The notes under the pieces were generated by a model. That model was not told the origin of the DNA. It saw only the letters and a list, made by a program, of their open reading frames with translations, and made no database searches. A stretch of DNA of 6,577 nt from Gemmatimonadota bacterium (lineage in GTDB: Bacteria; Latescibacterota; UBA2968; UBA8231). Shown here one piece after another: positions 5,218-6,577 of this stretch. The translations under genes were made by a program, and so were the position numbers. The stretch is from NCBI GenBank assembly GCA_009845645.1, contig VXZF01000730.1, positions 1-6,577 of the forward strand, written 5' to 3'. The first letter of the stretch is position 1. Every line of letters begins with the position of its first letter.

Positions 5218-6577
5218 ACAACCCCGAGTACTTAAAGGTCATAATGTAATCCTGCGAGCCTTTCTTCTTGGCTTGAGGTCGGCTGTCGTAAATGTCCCAG
5301 CCAAAGCCGAAGAGAAACTGATCCTTGTAAAAGGAAATGGCCACGCCCAGCGAGATGGCCAGCGAGTTTCCGGTCGAAAGGGCTTCGAGGACATTGCCGA
5401 TGGCGGTGAAATGGATGCCGGAAATCGACGGGCTATCCACGTTGTGCCAGCCGGCAAAGGCCAATCCAGGCAAACCAATCAGGCGCTCGGTTTGGCCTGG
5501 GACCGCGTTGCCGTCGGCGTCGGTATAATCGCGCCCGGGGCGGATCGTTAAAAAGGAAACCAGCGGCTTGGCCTCAAATTCCCACTTCCAGCCCCCAGCT
5601 TCCAAAAGCTGCGACACGCTCTGCGGCGGGGCACCTGGGTAGCTATGGGTAGTAATTTTGAGTCGCACGCGGCGATTGTCTTCTTCTGACAATCGCAAAT
5701 TGAGATCCTCGACTAGGACGCGACCACCGCTCGACTCGTAGATGGCAACCTTCTGCTTTTGGGTACTGTTTTTGCCTTTGGGGACATAGTCTTCGTCGAG
5801 CCGGGTCCACTCGACGACCAGCTCGCGACCGATTAGCGCCTGCCGCAGCGAGTCGGGAATTGTAAAGGCCACATCCACTTTGGTTCCGTCTTTTTGCACC
5901 ACCGGAGTATTGTTCCAGCCGACGGTCAAGGGCTGGGGCTCTTCGCCGCGCGAGACCAAAACCTCGACAATCTGCGCCAAGTCGATATCTGCGAGCACCC
6001 CGTGCCCCTTGTATTCAAGCGGACGGGCGCGGTCTTTGACGTCGTTGCTGACCAACAAAACGCGCCCGCGGCGGTCGCCCAAGGCATCGGGCGTAAAAAA
6101 GAGCGTGAGGCGTGCGGACTCGCCCGGGGCCAGCGCAAATTGCGTCGGCGCAACATGGGCTTCTTTACTTTGGGGATACGCCTCGACTTGCAGCACGGTA
6201 TCGCCGACATTGGTGGCCACGAAGGTCCTTTCCGTCTGCTCCCCCAAGACCGCGTAGCCAAAATCGACGACACCCGCCGGATTCAGTTCGATTTCCGCGG
6301 CCACGCCGTTGCCCTTGAGCAAGACATCGAGCGTCATCATTTCATTCGCGCCCAAGCCGTCTAAGCGCAAGGTCCCCGAAATTGCTCCACGCGCCGACGG
6401 ACTGAAGGCCATGTGCAGCGGCAAGGTGCGCTGGCTTTGGGCCGGTAACAGGAACTTGTTGTCGGCGTCGATTGGAGTGTGGGCGGTAAATTCGGCGCTC
6501 GTCGAGCGAAGCTGGTGAATCTCAAAGTCGGCGTTGCCCACATTGGCTATTTCGACGACTCGGCTGCTGCTTTCGCC
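5210..6577 (-). CDS. Large surface/secreted protein with two ASH (choice-of-anchor D-like) Ig repeats and an unrecognised C-terminal half (partial, N-terminus beyond window)
   Basis: 455 residues are visible; the frame stays open through the right edge (GESSSRVVEIANVGNADF), so no start is present and a GTG at 6541 is internal. Residues about 1-92 form one Ig-like unit and 93-193 a second. Each has the hydrophobic-x-N-x-G strand (VEIANVGNADFEI at 8-20; FVATNVGDTVLQV at 119-131), a late phi-F-(S/T)-P segment (58-61 and 161-164) followed by a G-x-hydrophobic strand, and a closing GNGV/GHGV. This pattern is seen in ASH/DUF1573/choice-of-anchor D repeats. Residues about 195-345 are polar and beta-rich, not recognised. 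The end (about 350-455) alternates hydrophobic and polar residues with Gly and aromatics (NSLAISLGVAISFYKDQFLFGFGWDIYD at 404-431), reminiscent of outer-membrane beta strands. Probable role: exported structural or surface protein; function unknown. It converges on the preceding gene with an 8-bp overlap of the coding ends and no terminator hairpin. Confidence 0.82.
   Translation of the reverse strand, partial: GESSSRVVEIANVGNADFEIHQLRSTSAEFTAHTPIDADNKFLLPAQSQRTLPLHMAFSPSARGAISGTLRLDGLGANEMMTLDVLLKGNGVAAEIELNPAGVVDFGYAVLGEQTERTFVATNVGDTVLQVEAYPQSKEAHVAPTQFALAPGESARLTLFFTPDALGDRRGRVLLVSNDVKDRARPLEYKGHGVLADIDLAQIVEVLVSRGEEPQPLTVGWNNTPVVQKDGTKVDVAFTIPDSLRQALIGRELVVEWTRLDEDYVPKGKNSTQKQKVAIYESSGGRVLVEDLNLRLSEEDNRRVRLKITTHSYPGAPPQSVSQLLEAGGWKWEFEAKPLVSFLTIRPGRDYTDADGNAVPGQTERLIGLPGLAFAGWHNVDSPSISGIHFTAIGNVLEALSTGNSLAISLGVAISFYKDQFLFGFGWDIYDSRPQAKKKGSQDYIMTFKYSGLFK

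Noticed and set aside
5894..6364. Plus-strand open frame of 156 codons opposite the Ig-repeat gene
   Set aside because: It is antisense to a frame with clear repeated Ig motifs, with no ribosome binding site or recognisable product.
6541..6577. GTG at 6541 as the start of the Ig-repeat protein
   Set aside because: It falls in the middle of a conserved strand motif (VEIANVGNADF) that reads through to the window edge, so the gene simply continues outside.
1..6577. Search for a defence system, CRISPR array, transposon or tRNA
   Set aside because: No repeat-spacer pattern, transposase, recombinase, nuclease, terminal inverted repeats or tRNA-like cloverleaf was seen; nearly every base is accounted for by ordinary coding genes.

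Overview
The window is dense, GC-rich bacterial coding sequence with seven protein genes, two of them cut by the window edges. There is no RNA gene, mobile element or CRISPR array that I can support. The organism is almost certainly Gram-negative: there is a putative lipoprotein lytic transglycosylase, an exported two-SPOR-domain protein and a large Ig-like surface protein with a membrane-strand-like tail. I cannot assign a phylum from sequence alone. The transglycosylase architecture and the free-standing LytR_C domain next to rsfS would fit uncultured FCB-type or related lineages, but that is inference.

Layout: positions 1-4201 form one leftward (minus strand) gene string with almost no spacing. 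In order of transcription it holds a membrane-anchored LytR C-terminal-domain protein (4201-3737), the ribosome silencing factor rsfS (3720-3319), the methionine-salvage isomerase mtnA (3319-2279), a double-SPOR peptidoglycan-binding protein (2282-1506) and an MltD-type lytic transglycosylase with LysM repeats (1499 to beyond position 1). Junctions are 16 bp, a 1-bp TAATG overlap, a 4-bp ATGA overlap and 6 bp, so this is very probably one operon with translational coupling. A short AT-rich divergent spacer (4202-4263) separates it from a rightward ornithine cyclodeaminase/mu-crystallin family gene (4264-5217). That gene converges on, and overlaps by 8 bp, a leftward gene (6577-5210) for a protein with two ASH/choice-of-anchor-D-like Ig repeats and an unrecognised C-terminal half.

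Functionally, the operon mixes a translation-control factor (RsfS), a metabolic salvage enzyme (MtnA) and a cell-wall set (LytR_C protein, SPOR protein, MltD). The SPOR protein and MltD plausibly act on the same periplasmic glycan strands. MtnA has no other methionine-salvage gene beside it here. I see no clear novel defence or mobile system. The least explained items are the C-terminal half of the Ig-repeat protein, the unassigned ornithine-cyclodeaminase homologue and a pair of helically phased repeats in the divergent spacer.
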